Shown here: positions 1 to 11,165 of the stretch, in pieces
Layout of the letters: each line of letters opens with the position of its first letter
Numbering within the stretch: the stretch's first letter is position 1
NCBI RefSeq assembly: GCF_037975245.1
Contig: NC_092562.1
Location: 12,974,001-13,038,000, forward strand
Reading direction: 5' to 3'
DNA: 64,000 nucleotides
Origin: Apostichopus japonicus
Taxonomy: Eukaryota; Echinodermata; Holothuroidea; Aspidochirotida; Stichopodidae
Position numbers and translations under genes: made by a program
Notes under the pieces: generated by a model
Told to the model about the DNA's origin: nothing
The model's database searches: none
Seen by the model: only the letters and a program-made list of their open reading frames with translations

Positions 1-449
1 TCGGTCAGAATTTAATCTCAATATATCCTAAAAGAAAAATAAAACTCCAAATGATGCTTTGAACATTTTTGTTTTTGGAGGGGCGGGGGGGGGGGGGGCT
101 ATCAAGTTTATTTCATTAACTTGATAATCAATTGTGTCTGAAAATAATAATAATAATTTCATTCAACTCATTGAAAATCACCAAAACCGTTTTTTTTATA
201 TATATTTTCTCGTCGATATGATATGACGGACGTTTGACGACTCTGAAGGAAAAAAAAAGGAAAAGGCCGCTTGGTGTGAGACTCAACCAAATGTTGAAAG
301 AGTGAGGTGTATATGATGGGAAGCAAGGAGGCTTTATAGATTTGCATGGAATGTTTAACTCTCAATGAAAGCTGGCCGTGCTAAGGCATGGCTTCTGTGC
401 ACTGTTTGCATATACATGCACCTCGTGATGCCGGTTTTAAAGATCCCCA
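1..449. other. AT-rich flank, no gene recognised
   Basis: No coding signal recognised on either strand. The stretch is AT-rich and contains a long G homopolymer near 78-98 and a T-run near 190. It ends at the CA dinucleotide that flanks the CACTA-like element starting at 450. Confidence 0.5.
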
Positions 450-3400
450 CACTGTAAAAACACCTGGGTCATTTTGTGTGACCCATCTGCTGAGTCAGCC
501 ATACTGTACCCAGAAATGGGTCGTATTGGTTGAGTTATTACGCAAGATTGTTTGAAATTGTGAAATAGCTCGATGAAAGTTTGACTTTTTGCACTGGGTC
601 ATTCTCAAAGACTTTTCTCATTGGATAAGTTATGTCATGTGACCACTATCAGCGTTTTTGCATGACGCCTTTCGTAGACAACAGCTGAACACCGTCACAC
701 AAATCTACAAACCATACGTAAATTCAGGACCAAGAAGGCTGTCTTAGTTGAATCAAAAACTTTGATGGGCTCTGAAAATGGACACGTTTGTTAGTTCCAT
801 CCTTGATGACTGGGGTTTACCAATGTAAATACCAATATTCAAAGGTAAATATACGCCAAAGTATGCTGACTAGTTCAGGCCACAGGCGCTCGCAACGTTT
901 ATTAGTTAAATACTATATTATAGTATGCCATTGTAGATATGATGATAGGCTATAGGCCTAAGTAACATGTTATTAGTGCTGCGAGCGCCGTGGTTCAGAC
1001 AAGCCCATAATTACCCTGATACAGTGATACTGATAGTGATACATAGATAGCTGTAATGTTAGACCTAACGTTTGGTCTTTGATAAAGCATAGCCATAACC
1101 TCACTACGTAAGTTTAACTAAATATAACGTTAGAGGCTAAGACTAGTATAATGTTACTTGTTACTAGCTTTCTTGCTGAACAGAGAGTTAACAGTGTGCT
1201 TTTAAATGTAGTAAAACAGTAGTATAATCAGACTTTTTAGTGGGGGTGGGGGAGAGCTGAAGGGTAGCAAGGAGTCTGTGCAAGGGGAGGGGGACAAGAT
1301 ATGGGGAAGGGGTGTAAGGGGAGGGATAAAATTCTTGTATTTAAGGGGTGGACAAGATGTAAAATGGTTCATCATTTCTATCTTACTAATTTACTTGTAT
1401 GTCAATTTGGGGGGATGGGGGTGACCAATTGGGGGCATTTCCCCTACTGGTTATGCCACGTACTGCAGTAAAATATGATATACTCCAACAAACAGTCTTT
1501 GCCAAGACTATAGTCGGTGTAATTGAACAATTGAAGTTAACTATATATGTCCTATTTTTATCTGTGGACTATAGGTAGCATGGTACCCAAAAGCCCATGG
1601 GAAACATCCTGCTACAGGCTATGCTACAGACTATCTTGAGGAAAGATTGCCCGAAAACGATCCCTTGCCTTTAAGAAACAAGAAGCAACACCGAAAGAAG
1701 TAAAGAAGCCTACACCTGTAAAGTTCAACATAAAAACAAATCCAAAAGGTAATACCATTATCTTGAACAGTCTACATACAATATACTCAGTAAGGGATAT
1801 GGGTCAATTTCTTTTAACTGTGTAGGCTAAGTAACTGATATTCCTACATCCTCAGTCATTCCTACTGGTATGTAATTAAATCGCATAAAATGTCATAATG
1901 ATTTTTCACGTATAACAGTCAGGTGCCAAGTTAACTTGCTTAAACCTTAAACTTAGTATGTAGGTAGCCCTTTGTGAGTAGATGATCCCTCTATTTTTTA
2001 ATGGAGGTCCAAGATCATTTGAGGTCAACAGAATCTTAAATCTGCTATGGTAATGATTCAAGTGAAAAGATTTGCTAATTATTTAAATTAGTGACAACAG
2101 AATTAAGTGTGCATTGAAAGCAGCAATTTATTTTCTTTCTTCCAAAGGTTGGGACCAATCTTCCTCAATTCATGGAAGATGAGCTTAAGCAAGATAGGAC
2201 TCAAAAGCAGCCATTCGTCCTTGCATTTGGTGATAGAAGGTATCCGACATCGAAGGGGTTGCTCTGCCAGCAACAGATGTGATTGCAGCTTTTGATATTT
2301 CTTTCAAATCATTGTACTTGTTTGACATAGCCTACCCCTGCCAGTGTCAAACAACCTGGGAATTTATACACAAATTCCTCATTAAGGTTAGTGAAGGGAA
2401 AGGAAAGGTTTCGACATCCCCTTCAGTAAGAAGCCTTCATGCTTTTTTAAGTAGTCAGTAAGAGGAAAAAAAGGTATGTAAACAACTTTGTCAAAAGTAG
2501 TGTTTAATATGATTTATTTGGTTTTTTATACATTGTAACCTTTTATCGTATAATTTTCTCAAAACACATATAAGGGATATGAACATATCTCATGTAAACC
2601 TTGGGCAGTGCAACATTAGGTTTACACTTAGTTCATGGTCATTAACATGATGGGATGATTACATGAGGTTTTTAATTTACATAATGTGACAAAGTTGTTT
2701 GCTATTTATGTTTGCATGTTATATTACCTTGAACAAGGTTTAAGTTTCATTTGGTATTTGTTATTGTTAAGTTTAGAGGGACTAAAGAAGCAGAACTGCC
2801 TCACAAACAGTGGTGCAAAACAAGTGTTCCACCATACATCATATATGTACAACTAGCCAAAAGCATGGCTGATGTACATTTTTTGCCTGAGCAACTGAAA
2901 ATTTAATACATATTGTAACATATTGGTGGTGCAAAAATATTTATTTATTCATAGTGTTTCCATTTATTGATGACTTTTCAGTGATTATAAGTCTTGTACT
3001 GTATGTTTTAAACAGCTTTTCCTCATTCAAATCTAATGCTGTTTTGGTACAAGAACTACTGAGGAAATTATCACCTTTGGGATATGCTTGCAAGATTTTA
3101 TTAATTGGCAGCTGGCCATAGGGTTTGTCTTGCCCCACCAACCCACTGCAAAATATGTTTGATATTGTCTTTGACTTTTAACCATGACAAAGCCCCCACC
3201 AAACATTGAGCTTTCCAAAATATTTGATTTCTTACAGCCACCATTGATGTACTACATGTCTTCTTTGTATACCTAACATTTTATACAATTGATAACTATG
3301 GAATGTTGTTTATTTATATTCTTAGAAATGCTAGCTAATAATCAAATTACTACAGTGACTAAGGATACAAGTAGAGAGTGAGTGCATGCTCCAGTCTTGA

Positions 3401-4106
3401 TTAACTTAATATTACAAACACTGCAGCAAACCTAGCTGTGAGATCAACAATTAAAGTCTTTCAAGTAGTACAGAACATATTCCTCAGTGAACTAAAGTTT
3501 GTGCACTTGAATAAATGATCAGTTGTTTTAGTTAAGTATGTCAGGATTTTAAGGAACATTGCTTAGTCTCCAATGATTCTCAATTGGTACATTAGTCTTA
3601 GCTTATGTTCTTGTGTTCATTGTTTGTTTAGTTTTATGGATATCACATTACTCTGATTTTTACTGTTACTATGATGTTCTAGTTGGAATAAAACAAAATG
3701 AATATCGATAATTATATGTGAAATAGAAGGAATTGCATGCTTTATTGTAACACCACTTTGTGATTTGAATAAATTAACTTATCATTAGGAATCGAAGTCT
3801 TATGTCATTTCTTTTATAGACTTCCTGCAACTGCAAATGTAAATTCAGCTTTGACCCATTTACGTGGTCAATTTTTTTGACCCAATCTGCTGGGCTGGTG
3901 GAGATTGCACTAACCACTGGGTCAAAAGCTGGGTCAAAGTAGCATATGGGTCAAAGTAGCGTATGGGTCAAAATAACCCAGTTTTAGGTCAGATGTCAAA
4001 TGACACAGATCCTTGGTCAAATTGACCCAAATCTGGGCTGGTGGAGATTCCACTAAGTTGCTGGGTCAAATTTGGGTCAAAAAATGACCCAAGTGTTTTT
4101 ACAGTG
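450..4106. mobile_element. CACTA/EnSpm-like DNA transposon, degenerate, 3.66 kb
   Basis: The left end reads CACTGTAAAAACACCTGGGT and the right end is its inverted counterpart, CACTGTAAAAACACTTGGGT on the minus strand. The dinucleotide CA lies immediately outside each end (448-449 and 4107-4108), compatible with the 2-3 bp duplications of the CACTA/EnSpm superfamily. Both subterminal regions carry repeated GGGTCA/TGACCC words, and the right one also repeats CTGGGCTGGTGGAGATT; such subterminal repeats are usual in CACTA elements. Inside are decayed coding pieces (1645-1749 and 2148-2461) but no intact transposase. The superfamily call rests on termini only; a different superfamily with CACTG ends is possible. 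Confidence 0.7.
2148..2461 (+). pseudogene. Decayed ORF inside the CACTA-like element
   Basis: An acceptor-like tract ending in AG at 2147 precedes an open stretch that begins VGTNLPQFMEDELKQDRTQK and stops with TGA near 2280. A second frame then opens (about 2282-2461) with FKSLYLFDIAYPCQCQTTWE and later PSVRSLHAFL, so one frameshift separates the halves. A lysine-rich open stretch at 1645-1749 ends at a GTAATA donor-like site and may be an upstream exon. The layout resembles uncharacterised proteins carried in repeat elements of fish and invertebrates, with a loosely conserved FDI-YP...WEF core; that recollection is weak. No catalytic motif is visible and no function is assigned. Confidence 0.4.
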
Positions 4107-4159
4107 CAATTCTCCCATGCATGTGATCATTCCCTCCTATACGTCCTGTCATCCACCGC

Positions 4160-4471
4160 CAGGCGCGTAGCCAGGATTTTGCCAAGAGAGGGGCGAAAAT
4201 GTAAAAAAATTATCAGAGGCGTAGATCCGGCATTGCATACTATCTAAGCGTAGCGCCACCATAAGTTGGCGCGAAGCGCACAAGAACATTTTGGCTGAAA
4301 ATGCCTCCCAGATTGCTGGAAATGGCACTTCCCAGGCCTTGTAAGTTGCATCTTAGAATTTCTCTTTTGAAATTACTAGCGATATCATAAAAACATTAAA
4401 ACAAATAAAACAAATATGCTCAAGGGGGGGGGGGGGGCGGCTGCCCCCTTCGCCCCCTGACTACGCGCCTG
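4160..4471. mobile_element. hAT-type MITE (family A) with 8-bp target duplication
   Basis: 312 bp. The left end is CAGGCGCGTAGCCAGGA; the right end on the minus strand is CAGGCGCGTAGTCAGGG. The octamer TCCACCGC lies directly on both sides (4152-4159 and 4472-4479), a perfect 8-bp target site duplication as made by hAT transposases. It has no coding capacity. Its interior (CTATCTAAGCG, GCGCCACCA, TTGGC, GCACAGGAA-like words) is shared with the element at 27139-27516, so the two belong to one family. A long G/C tract sits near the right end. Confidence 0.88.
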
Positions 4472-4479
4472 TCCACCGC

Positions 4480-5151
4480 AGCAACGCACAAACCTGACAA
4501 AGGCTTCTTTCCAGGCCCTTAGTCAGACCGGGCACCTGGAGAAGGGGCGAGTAGGCATGATGCAGAGAATCTCTACATTGGTGCCACTATCATGTGAAGG
4601 AAAACTTCACAAATGTCAGGAGATAAGTTTTGTGTCTTTTCATAACTCTTTCGCATTGTTGGTGCAGAATTCCTGCCTGCTTCTTCTCTCTATATAGACC
4701 ATTGCACCATGCATTGAAAAGATGTGACGTCGTCTCATCAGCGGAATCCAACAATGTCGTGTGTCGAATTTTGCGTAGCGTCATGGTTTTCCCTTTCTGA
4801 AGTTGGATTGAGAGTCGATAGTAGTGAAAATATGGATATTAAAATCCAAAAAGCAGCACAGTAACGATGACAACTAGTTACAGACACAACGCACATGGAA
4901 AGTATAGTGTCCGGGCATCATCGTTTTTACCAATATGTACTGCTGACTCAGCAATATAAAACTGCCGATTCATCATCTTTAACTATTTCAACCTCCCACC
5001 TGTCAACTTAAAATCCGCTATAGTTTGAAACGATATGTATAGACGTTATTTCACGCAACATCCCGGACAAAGTTCATCTCAGTACATGCCGCGGTTTGAC
5101 AAGTTTATCGTATACCTGATTTGACCCCCACTTCACACCTGATATAGTCTT
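4480..5151. other. Unassigned stretch between two MITEs
   Basis: No gene, RNA or repeat family recognised. Short open frames here have no splice-site support or recognisable motifs. Confidence 0.4.
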
Positions 5152-5558
5152 AAGGCCCGGTCACACTATACCGATTTTTTATCGGAATACTATCCGATTT
5201 TCCCGGAGGAATCGAAACAGCCAGTTTTTTGTTTGGGTCTTCTAGCCACAGTGATAAAGGACCTGATTTGCTATCTGTTGAGCCATTCCGATGTGGAATA
5301 GCCCTCTGCTAACTTTTGATATTGACTCCGTTTCCTTTTATCGGATAGCTATCCGATTTCTCTTCCGATTTTTATCGTTTTTCGATGTGACGTCACTTCA
5401 GAATGTAGTCAGTTCCAGAACTCCTCAGATTTGGAGTAGGTGTTCGAATGTTCCACTGCATTCATTACATTCACTACCACAAACCTCACTCTTCGGCCTA
5501 AAATCGGAAAAATCGGACCGTATTCCGATAAAATATCGCTGTAGTGTGACCGGGCCTT
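5152..5558. mobile_element. MITE with AAGGCCCGGTCACACTA termini
   Basis: The left end AAGGCCCGGTCACACTA (5152-5168) is matched by its exact reverse complement at 5542-5558. The inverted similarity continues inward through CCGAT-TTTTATCGGAATAC words for about 50 more bases, so the ends could form a long imperfect hairpin. The 407-bp interior contains several ATCGGA/TCCGAT words and no credible coding region. TAGTC occurs close to both ends but the exact target duplication is not clear, so the superfamily is left open. Confidence 0.8.
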
Positions 5559-5674
5559 TAGTCATGTGGATTCCATATTTTCAAGACCCTGGTAGTAGAT
5601 CAACAAATCTGCATTAAGCTAACGCTACTGCTATGAGTGCGCCTTTACAACTTTAGACTTTATAGCCAAAAGGA

Positions 5675-5867
5675 AGCGCCCTCTTTACAGTATATGTAGC
5701 GACTATCGTGCACAGAACTGTGTTGAATTTTTGTGCGACCAAGCAGTACAGTAACAGAGATTTTTTTCAGTATAGACAGAGACCGTACAATGTCTAAACC
5801 CAGATTAGCATTTACATAGAAAATAAATTTAAATCCCTAAAAAAAAAGAGAGAAAAAAGAGGGCGCT
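5675..5867. mobile_element. Possible small MITE with AGCGCCCTCTTT termini
   Basis: AGCGCCCTCTTT at 5675-5686 is inverted at 5856-5867 (AAAGAGGGCGCT), enclosing 193 bp. No target duplication was found and the repeat is only 12 bp, so this may be a chance or a fragment. Confidence 0.35.
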
Positions 5868-6078
5868 CGTCGGAATTCTCTCTCTGTGCTGTTACAGTTA
5901 TAAGTTGAGATATAAACTACAAAGGTGAGCTTAGGTTCATCATGTTACTTCATTTCCTAGGTCCACACATTACTAGTTGCATTGTACTGATAGGCTGTCT
6001 AATAAAACATAACATTGGCCTACGCATCGCTGTTGAGTATTAATCTTTGAACGTTTTACTATTCTTCTCGGAATGCAG

Positions 6079-6160
6079 GTTAAATAAGTAATAGAAGCCG
6101 AAAAAGAAGCAAACGATCTTGAAGGAAGAGAAAAATAAAGCCCGATAAGAGAGGCGTCCG
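6079..6160 (+). other. Candidate non-coding 5' exon (purine-rich)
   Basis: An 82-bp purine-rich segment has a good acceptor in front (pyrimidine-rich run ending GGAATGCAG at 6078) and a consensus donor behind (GTAAGT at 6161). All three frames soon meet stops, so it would be untranslated. A further donor-like site (AAAG|GTGAGC, GT at 5925-5926) lies 154 bp upstream and could end a first exon near the GGGCGCTCGTCGG sequence. The next convincing + strand acceptor I see is at 26313, just before the TESK-like start codon, so these may be leader exons of that gene. This is inference from splice consensus only. Confidence 0.25.
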
Positions 6161-6199
6161 GTAAGTCTCAGCGTATTAAAATTCTAACTGTTATTGTTA

Positions 6200-6670
6200 C
6201 TAGGCCTAGGGCCTACTGCTGTTATGCTTAGGTCTTGGCCCTAGGCCTAAATCTTTTCTTCTATTGCTGAAGACAACATTAAGGCCTAAGTTACAGTATG
6301 CCTAGCCATGGCCTCACAATTACCGTAGCTCAGGCTATCATTCACTCTAGCCACATAGTGTGATGCATATTTTAGTACAGGAAGAGACGTGTGTACGTCC
6401 TACAGAATAACACCCACAGTCACACTAGCTAGACCCTAGACATATTCTACAAATTTCTAGTCCTAGCTTATGCTAGGCTCAAATTCAAATGACTATCACT
6501 TTAGAAGCCAACCTTTTATTTCGCATACAATGATTTTACAATTAGCCTAGGTTGAGCTTAGTCTAGGCAGCTGGATTGACAAACATGGATCTAGGCCTTA
6601 GGACTATGAATCTAAGTTAGGCCTATGAATCTAAGTTAGGCCTAGTCTAGGCCCCTAGACGTTAGGCTGA
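6200..6670. repeat. TAGGCCTA-rich low-complexity region
   Basis: Many copies of TAGGCCTA, CTAGGC and GCCTAAG words are scattered here, including a local duplication of TATGAATCTAAGTTAGGCC (around 6605-6645). The palindromic word is notably common here and not elsewhere in the window. Confidence 0.6.
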
Positions 6671-6788
6671 TAAGAGCTAAAGCCTATGTCTGCAAGTTGT
6701 TTTATACAATGTGATCTGACACAAAGTTAATCACAAATTGTCAGTAGCCTAAAGCAAGCCAAACATAATGTTAGGCATGCAGCTTTCT

Positions 6789-6868
6789 GGTCACTTCGCC
6801 CAACAACCATTTCGCCCAACCAGCATGGTCATTTTGCCCAACCAGCATGGTCATTTCGACCAACGATT
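6789..6868 (+). repeat. Short tandem repeat, CGCCCAAC/CAGCATGGTCATTT unit
   Basis: About three degenerate copies of a ~25-bp unit containing TTTCGCCCAACCAGCATGG. Confidence 0.6.
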
Positions 6869-6869
6869 T

Positions 6870-7790
6870 TTTTACTCATATTCAGTCAGAATAATATCAC
6901 TTTGATTGGAGGCCTATTGTTCTTGGGTCATTAATCCACAGCTATTGTTCTGCTTGATGACCAACTTTCTGTTCGGACAAGCAAAATCAGTTTTGAAGGT
7001 CATTGCAAAGTTCATTTGAAGGTCATAGCAAAATGTATGATGAAGTTGTGTACATAAAGGTCAGATTGCATTGTAACTAATAAACTAAATACTCTGAAAC
7101 AGGTATATAAATATGTTGAATTGTTACATCAATTTGGAGATTTTGAAATAAAACAGAAATCTAAGTGGAATTCTACTTGCCTGAAGCTGATGTTGCACCA
7201 TTGAACCTGTGTGTCTCTCCTACAGTAGATACATGTATGTAATTGTTTGTTCTATGTTAAATTGAGCTGCATATTTTTAGGTCCACAACCAAAATGTGTA
7301 AGACAGGGACAACCTGAAAAACCCATTTCCTCTCCATGACTATTACTGTGGATGTTGCAGATTGATGTGTGTCAAACCAAGTTTTGAATTTTACTAATTT
7401 GCTGTCGTGTTTTGACAACAGATGCACAGTTTGTAGCTGCAAAGTTTATAAAGCTGTCTAAAAATAATATATTTCAATATTTCCAACTGTTCATGGGTCT
7501 TGACAACAAACTCTCTGGTTACAATTTAAAATTTATGAAAAATCCTTTGACGTGAAATGTTTTCCAATGTAATTTTCCTGTTTGAATTCTATTCAAACTG
7601 AGAACTGGACAATTTGGCACTTTTTTTGAACAATTTTTGAACAGTTTTAGTCATAAAAAATACTGTGCCATACACTAGCTACAGTACATATTATTCCCAC
7701 ACCAGTGTGCATGTGTCTTTCTGATTGCTTACTTTGATGTTACGTTTACACCGCACAAATATCAGGTACAGGTAAGTAAATGTTCATTAA
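6870..7790. other. Unassigned AT-rich stretch
   Basis: No gene, RNA or repeat recognised. Open frames are short and lack motifs. Confidence 0.4.
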
Positions 7791-7794
7791 TAGG

Positions 7795-7845
7795 CAGTGT
7801 GCCCGACATTTCGATCCCAGCAGGATCTTCTCCAAACGCCAACTG
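7795..7845 (-). ncRNA. Degenerate hammerhead-ribozyme-like fold
   Basis: Read on the minus strand, a stem I half GCCAACTG-complement (7838-7845) pairs 6 of 8 with 7795-7802. Stem II is a 5-bp GATCC/GGATC hairpin with a 5-nt loop (7813-7827). GAAA follows at 7809-7812, then a GUC cleavage-type triplet (7805-7807). This is the order of a type I hammerhead with almost no stem III, the form known from Penelope-like retroelements. The CUGANGA core strand reads UUGGAGA, two changes at core positions, so it is predicted inactive. Chance or another origin is possible. Confidence 0.35.
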
Positions 7846-7867
7846 GAATTAAAACAGACTTAGTCTG

Positions 7868-8262
7868 TAAAGAGAGATTTAAAGGGTGTGAAGATTCGCG
7901 CAAAAAGAAACGTCTAATGCCGGTAATTTGACCTAGTTTCGAATGAGTTGTAACAGAAGTGTTAGACACCACCATCGATCCCAGAAATTACACACACAGC
8001 TTGCTACCGTCTGTAATTAGACACTCGTGTACAGTCAGTACATACAGCTGCGGTCAATACCCACAGCACAGTATACAAACGATACAGCAGTGGACATCTC
8101 AGGTCCAGCTAAAGATAACAAGGTATCACGTTTCATTACTGTACTGTCTGCATTTTGTAGTGACACGAACAAAACGTCACTTGCAAGCAACAGAAAGTTA
8201 ACTTTTTCAGATGGCCGCACACGTTTTGGGGCGCGTCTTCAATGCCTTTAAAATAGCAGACA
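7868..8262 (-). repeat. Dispersed repeat B, copy 1 (inverted relative to 12.4 kb)
   Basis: About 395 bp that matches 12438-12814 in inverted orientation, with substitutions and small indels. Shared landmarks include AGGTCCAGCTAAAGATAACAA, TGCAGACAGTA (inverted), and the TTAAAGGGTGTGAAG edge. Short open frames across it are not conserved between the copies. The hammerhead-like fold lies just outside its left edge. Confidence 0.8.
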
Positions 8263-9962
8263 TGTGTAGAAATAGCTTAATTGGACTTCAGTAGTTTGTC
8301 GAATAATAACAGGACCAGACTGTTGGTGTTGATATTCAACAACCTCATAATTACTGTACATAAGTGGGACAATCTTCTCCATGTCTTGTTATTCCATAGT
8401 ACATCACTTAGCAATGGTTTAAGCTTTCGCCATTGACTCTTTAAATTAACTCTTTATTTTCCTCTCTGTTGTTTGCATTTCATTGCTTCCAATTATTTTG
8501 AAAAGTTTACTGAGTGGCAAGTTAAACATGGCATGCAGTGCCCCCCCCCTCCAAATGAGCTTAAATTCCTGATAATCTCCTTCCACAACAGATGTGTGTA
8601 ATCCTTTGACTACACTCTGTGGAAAATCCAATAAATAAACCCAAGTGAGATTATGGAATTTCCTTAAAAAAAGCTCTTGTGAAAGATTCTTTTAGGTTTT
8701 ACTGTACACCTCAAGTTGCATGCAATTTGAAGTTAGTAAGTACTGTGCACTGTAGGGAGTTTTTTTGGTATCAATCCACAACCTTGCAGAAAAGCCATTT
8801 GCAAACAGGATAAATCCTTCAAGGTGACTGTACATGGGGACTGTGGCACAACACTAAGTAGTAACTTAGTTAAGTATACACAATATACTGTATCTATAAT
8901 TTCAGATATATTTAGCACAACTTGTACATTAGAGCTCTGTGTCAAACCTAAACTGTTTGTATTTAATAGGGATCGTTCTAGTGAAAAATTAACTTTTTAG
9001 TTAAATGAAAGAGGAACATTTTGGAAATGCATTCTGGGAGAAATTTTGCGTTTAGATTCTACGCAGCAGCGTTTTTGAGATATTCTGTCACTGTTTGTAA
9101 GTACTACAGTATATACTTTTTATTTAAACAGAAAGTGAACTTGGAGCAAACAAGTGTCCTGTCATACAGAACATTGTTGCACGCTGACAGAAAAAAATGC
9201 TTTGTTTTTCTTTCTTGTGTTTAGTTTATTGGTTTGAACTTGGATCAAGTAGGGTATCAACTTATTTTTTATTTATTTTTGTCTTTTCCACATTCTTCTT
9301 GCATTCGGTATTTGAACATCAAAATGGTACATTGAACAAAAACACAGCATGATTAAGCTCATTGCTATATCATTCAGTAGCAGAACTTAATATTCTATAA
9401 CAACACATCTACTGTCTTCTCTCAGCCTACATTTATAGTAAACATTTAGGTAAAAAATGTGTATGAAACTCTCTTATGATATTCAAATTAGTTTTCATTC
9501 AATAGCATTCTTCTACATGTAGAGTGACCTTTCTGCATGAAATGCATATGTTACAGTAAGAATTTTTATAGACGTGGCTTATCGTGGGATAATTAGCCAT
9601 TTTGCTGATGAAAAATGTTCATCGATGTTACTAAAATTCTGTAAGATTCAAGACGTTTTTTGTAAAATATGTTTGGTACTTTGGTACATGTTTGGAGTAG
9701 GGTAAGGGTCACAATTAATGGTATGCAGGCATGACCTTGGGATGATATTTAAACGCAATATTTCCCTTTAAAGTGGAACCTGTTAACGTAGCCATAATAT
9801 TATGAAAACCAGTCTGTGGGACCATGGTAGACTGATATATCTACAGTACTCAATGTCAGTGAGGCATGACAGCAACATTGGGAGATGTTTGTATGTCAGT
9901 ATTAACGCCGGTGCCTTTCAATCATTAGGTCCCCAGTTCGAGTCACTCCAAGATAAATGTAT
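8263..9962. other. Unassigned AT-rich stretch
   Basis: No gene recognised. The final ~60 bases contain GGTCCCCAGTTCGAGTCACTCC, which resembles a tRNA B-box (GTTCGAGTC), but no A-box partner was found, so a SINE call is not supported. Confidence 0.35.
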
Positions 9963-10231
9963 GTCGTCTAGTTACAGAGCTGTTGACAATACATAATCAT
10001 GGACGTTAAATATGAATCTAAGATACTCAGTCAGCTTGTGGCTTTGATAAGCCAATGATGGCTTCTTCGCGAGTTCATGCTTGCCACAGGATCTAAAATA
10101 CATACATATTACTGACAAAAATTCCTCCTCCTCCTCCTCCTCCTCCTCCTCCTCCTCCTCCTCCTCCTCCTCCTCCTCCTCCTCCTCCTCCTCCTCCTCC
10201 TCCTCCTCCTCCTCCTCCTCCTCCTCCTCCT

Positions 10232-10272
<41 letters not shown>

Positions 10273-10852
10273 TCCTCCTCCTCCTCCTCCTCCTCCTCCT
10301 CCTCCTCCCCCCCTCCTCCTCCTCCTCCTCCTCCACCTACGTACTCTCAAGTGACAGAAATAACTGTCAAGTATGTTAACTGGTAGGACTATACAGTATG
10401 TTGGTAACCAGAGCTGCGGTTCTGGGCCAGTTGTCATTTATTTATAGACGTACAAACAAGTCAGTTGAAGACTGCTGTTTCAAAGTTCATGTATGAGACC
10501 ATACAGTTTAAATGTGTTTTCATTGATTATTTCTTTAAGTTCAGTCAATTTGCTTTTCTGAGCCAGGAGGTTAACTATGTGCTTTAGATTTCCTTTTTTT
10601 TTTTGTTCATTGTTGCTGGCATTGTTGATCTTTGGGGCTTTAATACAAATATCTTATCTGAGTATATTACATATGAAAAATGTCAGTTATTTATCAAATG
10701 TATATGCCAATACATGAAGAAAAAACAGTACATTACTGCCACTTGCGCATTGCTACTGTAAGTATACCAATCACAGATGGATAGAAGTATGTGCTGTGTT
10801 TATTGTTACACAGCTTGCCTGATTTGTTTAAAATGCTTTAGTAGCTCTGTCT
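9963..10852 (+). repeat. 890-bp tandem duplication, copy 1
   Basis: Begins at GTCGTCTAGTTACAGAGCTG and runs to the start of the second copy. The two copies are nearly identical outside the microsatellite, so the duplication is recent or an assembly effect. Confidence 0.85.
10123..10333 (+). repeat. Compound (TCC)n-(GCC)n-(TCC)n microsatellite, copy 1
   Basis: A TCC tract, a GCC block, another TCC block, a short C-run and a last TCC block. The long Ser/Ala/Pro or Gly/Arg open frames across it are simple translations of the triplet repeat and are not genes. Confidence 0.95.
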
Positions 10853-11109
10853 GTCGTCTAGTTACAGAGCTGTTGACAATACATAATCATGGACGTTAAA
10901 TATGAATCTAAGATACTCAGTCAGCTTGTGGCTTTGATAAGCCAATGATGGCTTCTTCGCGAGTTCATGCTTGCCACAGGATCTAAAATACATACATATT
11001 ACTGACAAAAATTCCTCCTCCTCCTCCTCCTCCTCCTCCTCCTCCTCCTCCTCCTCCTCCTCCTCCTCCTCCTCCTCCTCCTCCTCCTCCTCCTCCTCCT
11101 CCTCCTCTT

Positions 11110-11165
<56 letters not shown>

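Noticed and set aside
5291-5617. 108-codon frame
   Set aside because: It lies mostly inside the 5152-5558 MITE and reads through its terminal inverted repeat.
9900-9962. B-box-like GTTCGAGTC suggesting a second SINE
   Set aside because: No A-box at the expected distance and no poly(A) or defined tail; the evidence is too thin.
10081-10437. Long poly-Ser/Ala/Pro and antisense poly-Gly/Arg open frames
   Set aside because: They are translations of the TCC/GCC microsatellite and recur identically in the duplicate at 10971-11342; no splice or start context supports a protein.
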